Shown: positions 9,336 to 18,987, numbered from the stretch's first letter. The stretch: DNA of 64,000 nucleotides from JAFNAG01 sp963739235 (GCA_963739235.1 CAVTZY010000024.1:124001-188000); one strand, 5' to 3'. The notes: a model not told the origin generated them from the letters alone. Numbers and translations are program-made.

Positions 9336-9950
9336 GATTTCCTCCGTAGCACCTGGATTGCAGCGGAATAGCCCGGTTAAAGCCGAACTTTAATATGCTC
9401 CCCACTATAGAGCGAGGGCATTGCATCTGCCAATCCAAATTTCAGAAGTCCATATTCTCTTAACCCGGATGATTTATGAAATCACTGAGATGCAGGAAGA
9501 TACGGAAAGGCAAAAGCTCAACGCAGTCTCCCATGCGCCGGGGCGCACCCAGTGACGCATGAAAAGCACAGCCGTTGCGCGCAGCGCCTTGGAGTGCGGC
9601 GGCATGACGCCGCTTTGTTAGGCTTCAAAGCGGCGTCATGCCGGCGCACTCCAAAGGCTCCGCCTATTTTCTGAACAGAGAACACTGAGAAAAAAACTGA
9701 GGTCGCAGAGCAACAATACTCTCTGCGTGTTCTGGATTTTCTCAGCGCTCTCTGCGTTAAGATTTTGAACTCAAGTGAAACTCCGGGTGGTGCCCGCGGC
9801 GCTCGAGTTGATGGCAAAAATACTCATACCCTGGTTTTTCCCAATCTGGCATGAGTGGTGGTATACTGCGCCGGCAATTGCGACACCTGCGGCTGGGCGT
9901 CGCTGGACTCTGGGGTCGAAGGAGACCTCAAATTCTAAGGAGAATGATCA
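9336..9950. other. Gene-free interval containing several dispersed repeats
   Basis: No supported gene. The interval contains an ATGCGTC-type palindrome near 9530-9560, a long hairpin at 9589-9654, and a GCAGAG-type repeat at about 9665-9775. The promoter of the following cyclophilin gene should lie in the last 150 bases, but no clear boxes are seen. Confidence 0.6.
9589..9654. repeat. 29-bp near-perfect inverted repeat (long hairpin)
   Basis: The arms 9589-9617 and 9626-9654 are reverse complements with one mismatch, around an 8-base loop. Each arm carries GGCATGACGCCGCTTTG or its complement. It lacks a T-tract, so it is not a typical intrinsic terminator. Confidence 0.8.
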
Positions 9951-10637
9951 ATGCGTTGGACGTCGAGAGGTTTTTGGACATTTCTGTTCATGCTCTGCAC
10001 AGTGATGCTGGGACTCGCAGTCGAACAGGCCGAAGTGCAATCAAACCATGAAAAGCTCATGAATCCCGCCGACTTTTCTGAGAAGGCGCCGGATACCTTC
10101 CAGGCTAAGTTTGAAACCTCGAAAGGTACGTTTGTGATCCAGGTGAGAAGAGCCTGGGCGCCGAACGGAGCGGATCGTTTCTATAATCTGGTGAAAAGCG
10201 GTTTTTACGACAACTGCAAGATTTACCGAATGGTTCCCTATTTCATGGTGCAATTTGGCATCCACGGGGACCCGAAGGTGAATGCCGTCTGGTCGCGGGC
10301 TACTATCCCGGACGATCCGGTCAAACAGTCCAATCGCAAAGGATATGTCAGCTTCGCGATGGGCGGCAAGAACACGCGCACCACTCAGGTATTCATCAAC
10401 TTCACCGATGATAATATCCTATTGGATGGCCAGGGATTTGCGCCGTTCGGAACCGTTATAAAAGGCACGGATATCGTAAATGCATTTTACGACGGTTACG
10501 GTGATGGCCCTCCGATAGCGAAGACCGGCCCGGAGCAGAACCGCATTCAAATAGAAGGCAATGCCTATCTGGAAAAGAACTTTCCCAAACTGGACTATAT
10601 CAAGTCCGCCACCATCCTCAGCGAAGGAAAGAAATAG
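9951..10637 (+). CDS. Secreted peptidyl-prolyl cis-trans isomerase, cyclophilin type
   Basis: A 228-residue protein with an N-terminal signal peptide or anchor (about residues 8-25) followed by a cyclophilin domain. The segments FETSKGTFVIQVRRAWAPNGADRFYNLV, FYDNCKIYRMVPYFMVQFG and KGYVSFAMGGKNTRTTQVFINFTDD follow the family's order, with the RMVPYFMVQFG and TTQVFINF stretches forming the proline-binding pocket. It catalyses proline isomerisation in extracytoplasmic protein folding. A strong ribosome site (AAGGAGA) precedes the ATG. It stands alone between repeats. Confidence 0.92.
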   Translation: MRWTSRGFWTFLFMLCTVMLGLAVEQAEVQSNHEKLMNPADFSEKAPDTFQAKFETSKGTFVIQVRRAWAPNGADRFYNLVKSGFYDNCKIYRMVPYFMVQFGIHGDPKVNAVWSRATIPDDPVKQSNRKGYVSFAMGGKNTRTTQVFINFTDDNILLDGQGFAPFGTVIKGTDIVNAFYDGYGDGPPIAKTGPEQNRIQIEGNAYLEKNFPKLDYIKSATILSEGKK

Positions 10638-10699
10638 TCTGTCGAAATCAGACCACGCGACCCGGTTTTTCAATCGGGGAATGGCGCAGTTTGCGGAAG

Positions 10700-10765
10700 C
10701 AGCCACGATTGACACTAACCTCTTGCCCATTCGTGTCATTCGTGGCTCCTTTAATAAGGACCATT
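10700..10765. repeat. CACGAA-family inverted repeat
   Basis: GCAGCCACGATTGACAC and GTGTCATTCGTGGCTCC face each other, as in the elements at 22603-22680 and 25102-25165. Confidence 0.5.
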
Positions 10766-10770
10766 GATTT

Positions 10771-11763
10771 TCATGCGTCGCGCGCCAAGGCTGCTTCGAT
10801 TTCCCCGATTTCCTGCTGGTTGAGGCGGAATTGGGCGGCTGCGATGAAGCCGTCTACCTGCGCGGGCCGGCGGGCGCCGACGATGGCGCCGGTCACTGCC
10901 GGAAGCCGCAAAGTCCAGGCGATGGCCACTTCCCCCGCGGATCTCCCGTGCCGCGCTCCGATGGCCCGGAGCCTTTCCACAAGCTGAAGGTTTTTTGTCA
11001 ATCTTGGTTCCTGAAACTCCTGGCTCATTGGACGCCAGTCATCTTTCGGAAATGAAGCGATGCGCTCGCGCGTCATGGATCCGCTCAGCAGGCCGGATTG
11101 CATGGGCGAGTAAGCGATGACTCCGATTTTGTGCGCGGCGCAGCAGGGCAGGGTCTCACTCTCAATACCGCGCTTCAGCATGGAATAGGGCGGCTGGAGC
11201 GCGCTCACGGGGGCGATCCGGTGGACTCGTTCAAGTTGCGCGGCGCTGAAATTTGACGCGCCGAGATTACGGATTTTGCCCTGTTTCTGCAGCTCCGCGA
11301 GCGTGTGCCACGCTTCCTCGAGGCCTGCATCCGACGAGGATCCGCCGAAACCTCCGGGCGGGAAACTCGGCCAATGGATCTGATAAAGCTCGAGGGTGTC
11401 GACGCGCAAGCGCCGCAGACTGTTTTCCAGCTCTTTGCGGAGGGATGCCGGCTCGAGACTGTGCGAGATTCTGCCCTTCTCGTCCCAGACCAGGCTGCAC
11501 TTGGTGAAGACGAGAGGCCTGTCCGATCGCGGGACATCTGCCAGCGCCCGAGCCACAACTTCTTCCGAGTGCCCCAGACCGTACACCGCAGCCGTATCGA
11601 TCCAGTTGATTCCCAGGTCAAGCGCATGATGGATCGCGGCGATAGATTCGGCATCATCCTGCGGTCCCCATCCGAACGCCCAGCCTCCGCCGCCGATGGC
11701 CCAGGCTCCAAGCCCGATCGGCGTGATCAGGAATTTGGTGTTACCCAGGATTCGCTTTTCCAT
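10771..11763 (-). CDS. Aldo/keto reductase family protein
   Basis: A 330-residue NADPH-dependent (beta/alpha)8 oxidoreductase. The family's catalytic residues can be placed: Asp in WIDTAAVYG, Tyr in the same motif, Lys in VFTKCS and His in YQIHWP. The N-terminus LGNTKFLITPIGLGAWAIGG and the late GAIVGARRPAQVDGF stretch (cofactor pyrophosphate binding) are typical of AKR proteins related to the YajO/general stress protein 69 type. It is a single gene and the substrate is unknown. Confidence 0.92.
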   Translation of the reverse strand: MEKRILGNTKFLITPIGLGAWAIGGGGWAFGWGPQDDAESIAAIHHALDLGINWIDTAAVYGLGHSEEVVARALADVPRSDRPLVFTKCSLVWDEKGRISHSLEPASLRKELENSLRRLRVDTLELYQIHWPSFPPGGFGGSSSDAGLEEAWHTLAELQKQGKIRNLGASNFSAAQLERVHRIAPVSALQPPYSMLKRGIESETLPCCAAHKIGVIAYSPMQSGLLSGSMTRERIASFPKDDWRPMSQEFQEPRLTKNLQLVERLRAIGARHGRSAGEVAIAWTLRLPAVTGAIVGARRPAQVDGFIAAAQFRLNQQEIGEIEAALARDA

Positions 11764-11913
11764 GCACGCACCTTTGGTCCTATCCCGATGATTTACATCC
11801 GCGAGCCGCGGCGATTGCCCGCCGGGGAACCGGTAGGATTCCAGGATTCAAAAAAACCGCGCAGTCGTGGGCACGGGCGCCACCAAGCGGCACGCCACTG
11901 GTTCAAATCTGCC

Positions 11914-12270
11914 TTACTTTGCAGGCTTCAGATCGAGGAGCGTGTAATCCGCTCCCATTCCCATGTTTTTTGCCGCGCCATCGAGGGCCTTCTGCAGGTC
12001 GGCCAGTTTGATCGTGGCGTCCTTTTTCACGGCAAACTGAACGGTCTTATTCGTTGAGTCTACGGTAACAGGACCAATCTCCTTCATCCCCTCCATCGTT
12101 TTCTTGATCAGCGGACCGCAACCGCCGCATGTGATGGCCTTGACCTTGGCGGTATATTCTCCCGCTTTCAAAACATCCGGTGACTTCTGTGCGGCGATGG
12201 GGATGGCGGTAACCATCGCCAATAGAATGAAAGCTGTTACGACGGTCAGGAACGGCGTTTTGATCTTCAT
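11914..12270 (-). CDS. Secreted heavy-metal-associated (HMA)-like domain protein
   Basis: 118 residues with a clear signal peptide (MKIKTPFLTVVTAFILLAMV, cleavage near IAAQ). The mature part has an HMA-like beta-alpha-beta pattern and the sequence ITCGGCGPLIKKTME, in which CGGC stands where HMA proteins carry CxxC for soft-metal binding. The spacing to VTVDSTNKTVQFAVKK matches the MerP/Atx1 fold. It is probably a periplasmic metal-binding or redox protein. The ribosome site AGGAGTG precedes the ATG. There are no metal-transporter neighbours on the same strand, so the partner is unknown. Confidence 0.78.
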   Translation of the reverse strand: MKIKTPFLTVVTAFILLAMVTAIPIAAQKSPDVLKAGEYTAKVKAITCGGCGPLIKKTMEGMKEIGPVTVDSTNKTVQFAVKKDATIKLADLQKALDGAAKNMGMGADYTLLDLKPAK

Positions 12271-12439
12271 GGTGCACTCCTATTGTTTGATGTCTGGTTT
12301 CACTCTTCAATCTGCCTCTGAATGGGTAGATCGATTCGATAAAGCTTACGTAAATCGGAATGCTCGTTCAATAGGGAGATACCCTTCTGCGCTCTTCTTT
12401 TGCGGGAACGCCCGGTGGGAGGAAAGGGAATTTCGTTAA

Positions 12440-12800
12440 GGTAAACCACCGCCTCTGGCGGTGAGACCCGAAAGAGCTCTGCTGCTCCGGCAGCAGATGG
12501 CGAGTATGTCCGAGGCATGCGCCCTGGAAGGGCGCCGGACAATAGCCGGGGGCGAGCCGCGAAGCGGCGCTGCCCCCGGTTAGGAATGGAGAGAAATGAG
12601 CCCTGGAGAAGCGAAAGAAATTTCTGTCGCCCAGGGCTCCATCATGGGGCGTGCCTAACCCTGGGCTGCACTTCGTATGCCCGGGGCTATTGTCTTTCGG
12701 CCCCGGGGCCTCCGGAGGTTGATGTCTCCCCTTGGGAGGCTTCCTGGGGCCACTCGCTCTGCGGGTGGAGTCTCGCTGCCCTTGCCCGTTCAGGTGGTGG
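12440..12800. repeat. GC-rich palindrome cluster upstream of the symporter gene
   Basis: A run of hairpin-forming segments: GCTGCTCCGGCAGC, CCGGGGGC paired with GCCCCCGG around 12548-12583, AGCCCTGG paired with CCAGGGCT around 12599-12650, and GGCCCCGGGGCC. It is open in the symporter frame, but the composition and palindromes argue against it being coding. Confidence 0.6.
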
Positions 12801-12891
12801 AAGTTGCTGGACAGTTGCGGGGGAGCTGAGTATGTTAAGCGGGTCCTACCGGCCATGCGTGGATGAACGAACCGCTGAGAATGGAGACCGG

Positions 12892-15003
12892 GTGACCATC
12901 TTCGGTTTGCACTGGATCGATTTTACCATCATCCTCGGCTACGTCGCTTTCGTTCTGTGGCTGGGCGAACGCGCCCGCCGGCGCATGAAGACCAGCGAGG
13001 ACTTCTTTATCGCCGGGCGGAAAGTCGGCAAGGTCTATCAGTTTTTTCTCAATCTGGGTACGTCCACGAGCCCTGATCAGGCTGTGGTCGTCTCGCGCGA
13101 GATTTACCGCCAGGGTATCGGCGGCATGTGGATTCAATACCTCGTCCTTTTCCTTACCCCCTTCTACTGGTTCACGACCTTCTGGTTCCGCCGCGTCCGG
13201 CTCGTAACCATCGGAGACTACTTCGAGGAGCGCTTCCGCAGCCGGTTCCTCGGCGCCGCCTTCGCAGCATTCTCGCTGGTCATGGCTGTGATCGGTATTG
13301 GCGTCGGGTACATGGTGGCGGCCAAGACCATGATGGCGCTCACACCCAAGCCGGAAGCGCGCTACACGCTTGAGGAACGGCGCAGCGTGGAGCAGTTCCG
13401 CGAGTTTAACGTCCTGCGCGCGCGTCACGAATCGACTGGGGCTTTGACTCCGGAGGAACAGCGACGCTTCGACGAGCTTTCCGACCGGCTCAAGCGCGGC
13501 GAGCTGCGCGCCTTCATTTCCTACACCAATCCCGCCGTGATCTATGCCGTCTATGCAGTCGTGGTTGCGCTTTACACCATGATGGGCGGTTTTATCGCTG
13601 CCGTGATTACCGATGTGATCCAGGGGATACTGATCATCGCATTTTCGCTGCTCCTGATCCCTGTGGGGCTGGCGCGCATTGGCGGCTTTTCAGGTCTGCA
13701 CGCCACGGTACCCGGCCATATGTTCAATCTTTTCGGTTCGACGGCGATGGGGGAATACGCCTGGTACACGATCGCCGCCATGGCGCTCGCCAACCTGGTG
13801 TCGATCGTCGCCTCGGCGCCGGGAATGGCAACGGCCGGGTCGGCGAAGGATGAAATGTCCGCGCGCATCGGCATGATCGGCGGCATGTACTTTAAGCGTT
13901 TCATCATGATTTTCTGGGCACTGGCCGGCCTTCTGGCGATCGCCCTGTATAGTAACCAGCTGCACGATCCGGATCTGATCTGGGGCTACATGACCCGCGA
14001 CCTCCTGTTTCCCGGCGCCATCGGACTGATGCTGGCCGGCGTGCTCGCCGGCAAGATGTCGAGTCTGGCCGCCACCTGCGTCGCCAATGCGGCCCTGGTC
14101 ATCCAAAACCTGTACCGGCCGCTTAGCCCCGGCTGCTCCGACCGGCATTACATAAACGCCGGCCGGGTCATGATCGTGGTAACCATTGTCTTCGGCGCCG
14201 CCACGGCGCTTTACATCGACAACCTGCTCGAGCTGTTCAAGTATTTCATCTCGATCCCTGCCATCTTCGGCGCTGCCATCTGGCTGGGATTCATGTGGCG
14301 CCGGCTAACTAAATGGGCGGTCATTCTTCAAGTGTTTATCTGTTTCGCCATTTATGCAGTGATTCCCAATATCTTTCTGAACCTGGAATGGGCCCGAACG
14401 AATCCGCGTTTCACCGTCGAGACTCAGGCTCGCGAAGTGGCGATGTCGGTCGAGGCCACCGCCGAGGATGTCGCCTCCGGCCGCGCCGCCCGGACCGGGC
14501 AGCGAATCGACAAAACCGAGGTCCAGGAAGCCAGCGCGGTGTTCTTCGAACAGGTGGTGCGCCGCGATCCCGCCGATCCTGAATCGGCCAAGATCGGGCT
14601 GGGACGCTTTCATGCCGAAATCTGGGTACTGAGCTGGCTTGGGATCGATTTCACGCGTTCGAGCAAAGCAGAACTGGTCGCAGTGCGGTTTTATTTCGAT
14701 GCCCTGTTCCCGTTTTTCCTGCTCTTTTGCTTCAGTTTTTTCACCCGGCCTGTGGCGCGCGCCGACCTCGACCGCTTCTTCGCTCGCTTGCGCACGCCGG
14801 TCCAGGCTACACCCGAAGCGGATAAGCTGGCTGTGGCGGAAACGATCCAAAAGTTTCAGGACACCGAGACGGAAAAAATCTGGCCGGGCTCGAATTGGGA
14901 AATCTACAAACCGGGCTGGAGGGACGTGCTGGGATTCGGCGGCAGCTGGCTGCTCGTCGGTGTGATCGTCTTCCTGCTCTGGGTGATGGTAAGCATCCGC
15001 TAG
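12892..15003 (+). CDS. Sodium:solute symporter family transporter
   Basis: A membrane protein of about 703 residues with the SSS topology (13 or more hydrophobic segments). The opening FGLHWIDFTIILGYVAFVLWLG, the segment TSEDFFIAGRKVG, GTSTSPDQAVVVSREIYRQG and GIGVGYMVAAKTMMAL follow the family order. GTG at 12892 is preferred because a GGAGA site lies 6 bases upstream and the protein then begins at the first membrane helix; an earlier ATG at 12832 is possible. The frame remains open further upstream only through a palindromic repeat. Large inserted loops after helix 4 and near residue 500 make it longer than typical 500-residue SSS proteins. The substrate is unknown; the downstream beta-helix gene remnant may hint at carbohydrate use. 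Confidence 0.88.
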   Translation: MTIFGLHWIDFTIILGYVAFVLWLGERARRRMKTSEDFFIAGRKVGKVYQFFLNLGTSTSPDQAVVVSREIYRQGIGGMWIQYLVLFLTPFYWFTTFWFRRVRLVTIGDYFEERFRSRFLGAAFAAFSLVMAVIGIGVGYMVAAKTMMALTPKPEARYTLEERRSVEQFREFNVLRARHESTGALTPEEQRRFDELSDRLKRGELRAFISYTNPAVIYAVYAVVVALYTMMGGFIAAVITDVIQGILIIAFSLLLIPVGLARIGGFSGLHATVPGHMFNLFGSTAMGEYAWYTIAAMALANLVSIVASAPGMATAGSAKDEMSARIGMIGGMYFKRFIMIFWALAGLLAIALYSNQLHDPDLIWGYMTRDLLFPGAIGLMLAGVLAGKMSSLAATCVANAALVIQNLYRPLSPGCSDRHYINAGRVMIVVTIVFGAATALYIDNLLELFKYFISIPAIFGAAIWLGFMWRRLTKWAVILQVFICFAIYAVIPNIFLNLEWARTNPRFTVETQAREVAMSVEATAEDVASGRAARTGQRIDKTEVQEASAVFFEQVVRRDPADPESAKIGLGRFHAEIWVLSWLGIDFTRSSKAELVAVRFYFDALFPFFLLFCFSFFTRPVARADLDRFFARLRTPVQATPEADKLAVAETIQKFQDTETEKIWPGSNWEIYKPGWRDVLGFGGSWLLVGVIVFLLWVMVSIR

Positions 15004-15055
15004 TGTACTGCATCGCGGCGGCACCTGTTTTTTATCCGATCCCATCCGGTTTACT

Positions 15056-15283
15056 GCCGCCGATTCCGGATCGGCCTCCATGCCGATCATCTACCGTAAC
15101 TACCCGGATGAGACGCCGGTTTTCAGCGGCGGCATGTTGATCACCGGCTGGACCCTCGGCGTCGGCAACACCTGGACTACCCGCCTCAATCCGGCACAGG
15201 TCCGGTATTTCGAACAGCTGTTTGTCAACGGCGTGCAGCGTTTCCACTCCAGCTTCTGGATCCCGCCAAGGACTACTGAATGA
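15056..15283 (+). pseudogene. N-terminal fragment of a right-handed beta-helix protein
   Basis: About 75 codons read ADSGSASMPIIYRNYP, then DETPVFSGGMLITGW, then YFEQLFVNGVQRFHS, which is the opening of secreted parallel beta-helix glycan-active proteins (the 'RNYxxExPxFSGG ... YFxxLFVNG' pattern). The frame then stops at 15283, where the convergent DUF1501 gene begins, so the rest of the gene is missing. The upstream start and signal peptide are also absent. A remnant left after deletion is the simplest reading. Confidence 0.6.
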
Positions 15284-16640
15284 AGGGCAGAGTCTGAGGA
15301 CTGAAGTTGAAAATGTTCGGGAAAACCATGTGAAGGTCCTGTGATTTTACCCCGAACCACGCGGCCAGCGTCGCGCCATACTGATCAATGGAGGTTGTGG
15401 GAATCCAGCGCCCCTCCCCGCCGGCATCGTCCGGACCACTGAGGTCTAATACCGGGAAGGTTCCAAACATGTCGCCTCCCTTCACCGCGTCACCCATGAC
15501 GAAGTGATGACTACCCCAGGCATGATCGGTGCCTCCGTTGGTGTTGGGCTGCAAAGTCCGGCCGAAATCCGACTCCGTGAAGGTCGTCACCTGGCTCCCC
15601 TGAGGCAATGACTGCATGGTCTGGTGGAACACCGCTAATGCCGGCCCCAGCTGCCCGTACAGGTTGTTCTGATCCGTCAACTGGTTGGTATGCGTGTCGA
15701 AGCCGCCCAGGGAGCAGAAGAAAATCTGACGGCGCATACCCATCTGGCTGCTCACCTGGACCAGCCGCGCCACTTGCTGCAACTGTGCCCCGATTGAGGT
15801 GGTCGGGAAAGTATAGGGGAGTGCTTTAGCGGAAGCGAGCGCCTGGTTGAGTGCTGCCGAATCGTCCAGCCCGTTCTTCATCGTCCGGTTGGCCTGCTGA
15901 ATCAGAGTGGCGCCGGAATCAAAGGTCAGTAATTCCTGCAGAGCGCCGAGCCGCGCTTTAGCGGCTGCTGAATTATCGAATCCCTTCAAGCCCAGCGTGC
16001 TGTTCGGAATCACTGATCCGGCTCGAGTGGTTTGCCCGGTTCCCATGAGTGTGTTGCCGCTTACGGAGATGAACGCAGGAAACGTGGACGGATTGTTCAT
16101 TTTCATGAGATTTATCTGGTCCGCAAGGCGGCCGGCCCAACCCGTGGTGGCAAATCCTTCCGGGATGCAGGTCTGCCATTGCGCCTGCTGATCGGCGTGG
16201 GAAAACAGGTTGCTGGGCACCGGCACTTTGTTGGCAAGATATTCCTGCCGTTTCAGCGGTGCAACCAGGGATCCCACGTTCGCTACGATGGCCAGATTCC
16301 CCGATGCGTAGATCGGCTGCAGGTCTTTTAACTGGGAGTGAAGCCCATAGTCGCCCTGGGAGTTGGTCTGAATTGTAGTCAGATTGGACTGAGGCAAGGC
16401 GAGGGTCCCGCGGATCTTGGAGTAGAGCGAGTAATGGGCGCTGTCGAGCGGGACCACCAGGTTGTTACTGTCGTTGCCGCCGAAAAGGAAAACGCAGACC
16501 AACGCTTTGTAGTCGTTGGCTGTGGTCGTCTGCGCGAACGCGTTAATCATTCCGAAACGGCTGAGCTTGGCTGCAAAGGCAAGGCTGCCGGCCGAAAATG
16601 CCAGCCGGAATAATTCTCTTCTGCTTAAGATCTGTTTCAT
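15273..16640 (-). CDS. DUF1501 domain-containing secreted protein
   Basis: 455 residues from the ATG at 16640, which has GGAG 8 bases upstream (an in-frame ATG at 16655 is possible). The N-terminus SRRELFRLAFSAGSLAFAA resembles the signal of this family, with a twin-Arg-like SRRELF motif. The body starts ALVCVFLFGGNDSNNLVVP and continues with DFGRTLQPN, GTDHAWGSHHFVMG and MFGTFPVLDL, typical DUF1501 landmarks. DUF1501 proteins are related to alkaline phosphatase/sulfatase-fold proteins, but their role is unknown. It lies directly downstream of the DUF1800 gene with about 18 bases between them; the two families are very often paired, so they are probably co-transcribed and co-functional. Confidence 0.92.
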   Translation of the reverse strand: MKQILSRRELFRLAFSAGSLAFAAKLSRFGMINAFAQTTTANDYKALVCVFLFGGNDSNNLVVPLDSAHYSLYSKIRGTLALPQSNLTTIQTNSQGDYGLHSQLKDLQPIYASGNLAIVANVGSLVAPLKRQEYLANKVPVPSNLFSHADQQAQWQTCIPEGFATTGWAGRLADQINLMKMNNPSTFPAFISVSGNTLMGTGQTTRAGSVIPNSTLGLKGFDNSAAAKARLGALQELLTFDSGATLIQQANRTMKNGLDDSAALNQALASAKALPYTFPTTSIGAQLQQVARLVQVSSQMGMRRQIFFCSLGGFDTHTNQLTDQNNLYGQLGPALAVFHQTMQSLPQGSQVTTFTESDFGRTLQPNTNGGTDHAWGSHHFVMGDAVKGGDMFGTFPVLDLSGPDDAGGEGRWIPTTSIDQYGATLAAWFGVKSQDLHMVFPNIFNFSPQTLPFIQ

Positions 16641-16658
16641 CTGTTTGCTCCGCATTTT

Positions 16659-18302
16659 TCAGCGTTCCACCTGGTAGTGCCACGAAGAAGCGACCAAATA
16701 GATGGCGGCTTGCACCGCCGCCTTGATGGACGTGGCGGCCATGGCCGCGTTTATGACGATCGTTCCCATTGCATCCGGCATTTTGCCCCACATCAACGAG
16801 GCGTCCAGGATGTCGAGCATCTTGGCGGCATCGAGAGTTTTGCCGCCGCTCGTCGAGATCCGGATAATCGGCGTGAGATCGATGCTCACCCCGGAGATCG
16901 TCCCATAGATCAGGCTGTTGAGGAAATCCGCCCGCAGCATCGCCGTGGATGTGCTGAGAATCTGATATTCCGGCGCGTTGATGGTTGTGCCCGATATCTC
17001 ATAACCGGGTGCGAAGTAGTTGAATACCGTCGGCGGAAAGTAAATGTTCTGTCCCAATCCCGCGCCAATGCTGGCAAGACCATTGGACGGGCTGACCGTT
17101 GCATCCAGCGCGCGCAGAATGCTGATCATGAACAATACCGGTTCGAGCAGATGGCCCTCGTCCGGGAGAGTGACGGCACTGTCTCCATCCCTGGCTTCGG
17201 GATCGAGCAGGATCGCCTTGATTACCGCTTTCATGTCGCCTCTGGGGCGGGATGGGCCTGCCGCTTTCAGGTCGTGCACGGCAGTTCGACCCACCCGAAC
17301 TGGGGGGGATGCCATGCCATTGAATACGCGCACAACCCGGCTGACATACCTTGGACTCGGGTTGCTGGTGACCAGGTGCTGGATGAGCTGACGGCAGATG
17401 AAGGGACCGACGTTGGGATGCTGGAAAATGTTGTCCAGGGCGGCGACCAGATCCGCCTCCGCCGACTGGTTGGACATCAACGTCGTGCCATTCAATAGTG
17501 TCTTGGCGCCTACGTAATGGTTGGCCTCCCATGGAACCATGGGCTGGGTCCAGTTGGCCGGATTGTGCCTTTGCGGTGTGGCGTTGGCTGCGGGGGCGTA
17601 GGTCCAGCCGGTAAATGCGGTGGCGAATCCTTCGATCGTGTCCTGTGTGTAAGTCGGAAACGGTCTGCCGAAATGGTCCGTGATCGCGGTGCCGTCCGGG
17701 GCCAGTTCGTTCAAACCGATGGTAAACAGCTGCATGATCTCACGGGCGTAATTCTCATTGGCTCCCTTGCCGTTTTTGGGATCGGGCTTGTCGTTGTTCA
17801 CCATGTCCAGGTAGTGGCCCATGGCAGGACTCAACGTGACGTTGTACATCAAATCGAAATAGGTGGCGAAAGCATCTTTCTGGAGCACCTGAAGATAATT
17901 CACCATAGCGGAGGGGTCGGTAATCTTCACGGCCGATACCACCCAGATCTGGTTCAAGGCAAACAGGACGCGCTGGCGCAACTGGTCATCCCCGTGAACC
18001 GCATTGTAAAAAAACTGGTCCTGGACAGGGCGCATCAGTATTCTTCCAGTGCTGTCTGGCGCGGGCACGGTGATGGCCGAGAATGCAGCCTGAAACTGCT
18101 CATCGAGATAAGCCTCAAATCCCACCTTCTGGACATGGGCCACGGCGGCTGCGGTTGGTCCCCAGCTCGCCTGCTGCAAAAAACGCGCAGCGGCGAATGC
18201 ATCGGGCGTACTTCCCGTTTGCGCCCAGGCCACACTTGCACCCAGAGAAAACAAAATCGCGAGGGGAAGGTTACAAATCGCAACTCTCCTGATTCGATTC
18301 AT
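16659..18302 (-). CDS. DUF1800 domain-containing secreted protein
   Basis: 547 residues with a signal peptide (residues 1 to about 27, ending VAWAQ). Conserved family segments are visible: AARFLQQASWGPT near residue 40, QRVLFALNQIWVVS, MGHYLDMVNNDKP, NENYAREIMQLFTIGL near residue 200, FTGWTY and FICRQLIQHLVTSNPSPRYV. Function of the family is unknown; it co-occurs with DUF1501 (the next gene here) in acidobacterial and planctomycete-type genomes. It is the first gene of this two-gene unit. The C-terminus is complete. Confidence 0.93.
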   Translation of the reverse strand: MNRIRRVAICNLPLAILFSLGASVAWAQTGSTPDAFAAARFLQQASWGPTAAAVAHVQKVGFEAYLDEQFQAAFSAITVPAPDSTGRILMRPVQDQFFYNAVHGDDQLRQRVLFALNQIWVVSAVKITDPSAMVNYLQVLQKDAFATYFDLMYNVTLSPAMGHYLDMVNNDKPDPKNGKGANENYAREIMQLFTIGLNELAPDGTAITDHFGRPFPTYTQDTIEGFATAFTGWTYAPAANATPQRHNPANWTQPMVPWEANHYVGAKTLLNGTTLMSNQSAEADLVAALDNIFQHPNVGPFICRQLIQHLVTSNPSPRYVSRVVRVFNGMASPPVRVGRTAVHDLKAAGPSRPRGDMKAVIKAILLDPEARDGDSAVTLPDEGHLLEPVLFMISILRALDATVSPSNGLASIGAGLGQNIYFPPTVFNYFAPGYEISGTTINAPEYQILSTSTAMLRADFLNSLIYGTISGVSIDLTPIIRISTSGGKTLDAAKMLDILDASLMWGKMPDAMGTIVINAAMAATSIKAAVQAAIYLVASSWHYQVER

Positions 18303-18600
18303 CCTTTTCCTATTGCTCCCATTGAACAGGCTTCAATCATCCCAGCAGTATGCAAAGCTTTGAGAGGAAAACCTGCAAAACTACTACCGTAACCAACTGC
18401 AAAAGAGGACCTTCTCAGCTTGATGAAAAGTAATTTCAAAAGTTGCAAAGAATTTTTGTCTGTGACTCGGTGGTCGCCGGAACCGGCCGTCGTTGTCGAT
18501 TTGCCTTACAAACCTCTGCGAAAAGGGGTACATGTTTCATGGGGAATAGTGGATCTAGCGCTTGTTTACATTGGAGGAATCCGGCGCAGTCGTGCATGCG
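18303..18600. other. Interval with no supported gene
   Basis: This lies upstream of the DUF1800 start and before the VWFA remnant. No conserved protein text was seen in any frame. It should include the DUF1800 promoter, but no clear boxes could be assigned. Confidence 0.4.
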
Positions 18601-18882
18601 GTTCAGTTTGATTCCCTGGACGACTCCGCTGCCTTTCTCCACGGATTGACCGACGATAGCGGCGGCAGGCTCTTCCCGGCATCGGCTGCCTCGAATCTTG
18701 CGGCAGCGTTCACCTAGATTGCCGACGAACTCGAGTACCAATACACCCCCTGCTACAACCCTTCCACGTCGTCCCACGACTCCGCCCTGCGTCAAATCCG
18801 CGTAACCGTGGACAGGCCCCCGGACGTCAAGGCCGCGCACGCACAGGATGCCGATCCCCACCCGCTAGATACACTCAGGTGA
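18601..18882 (+). pseudogene. C-terminal remnant of a VWFA-related domain protein
   Basis: The frame starting at 18601 reads FDSLDDSAAFLHGLTDDSGG, then RLFPASAASNLAAAFT, a TAG stop at 18715-18717, then IADELEYQYTPCYNPS and LRQIRVTVDRPPDVKAAHA. This is the C-terminal half of the acidobacterial VWFA-related family (pattern 'LAxxSGGRxF ... L..AF..IA.ELR.QY.LGYxP ... I.V.V.RP...V.A..G'). No start and no N-terminal half are present, and the stop interrupts it, so it is a dead fragment. Confidence 0.6.
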
Positions 18883-18987
18883 CTTCGGGTTGTCCTACCC
18901 TGAGCCTTTTTCCGTGGCGAATTCGCATTACCGGTTGAATGGGGCATCACTACGAAACCTCGGACAAACACGAACGGGAGGGTGGTC

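Noticed and set aside
12517..12891. Upstream extension of the symporter frame as a longer N-terminus
   Set aside because: The extension runs through palindromic repeat DNA, and the family's first membrane helix begins right after the GTG at 12892, which has a ribosome site.
18436..18861. 141-codon minus-strand frame
   Set aside because: It is antisense to recognisable VWFA C-terminal text and has no motif of its own.
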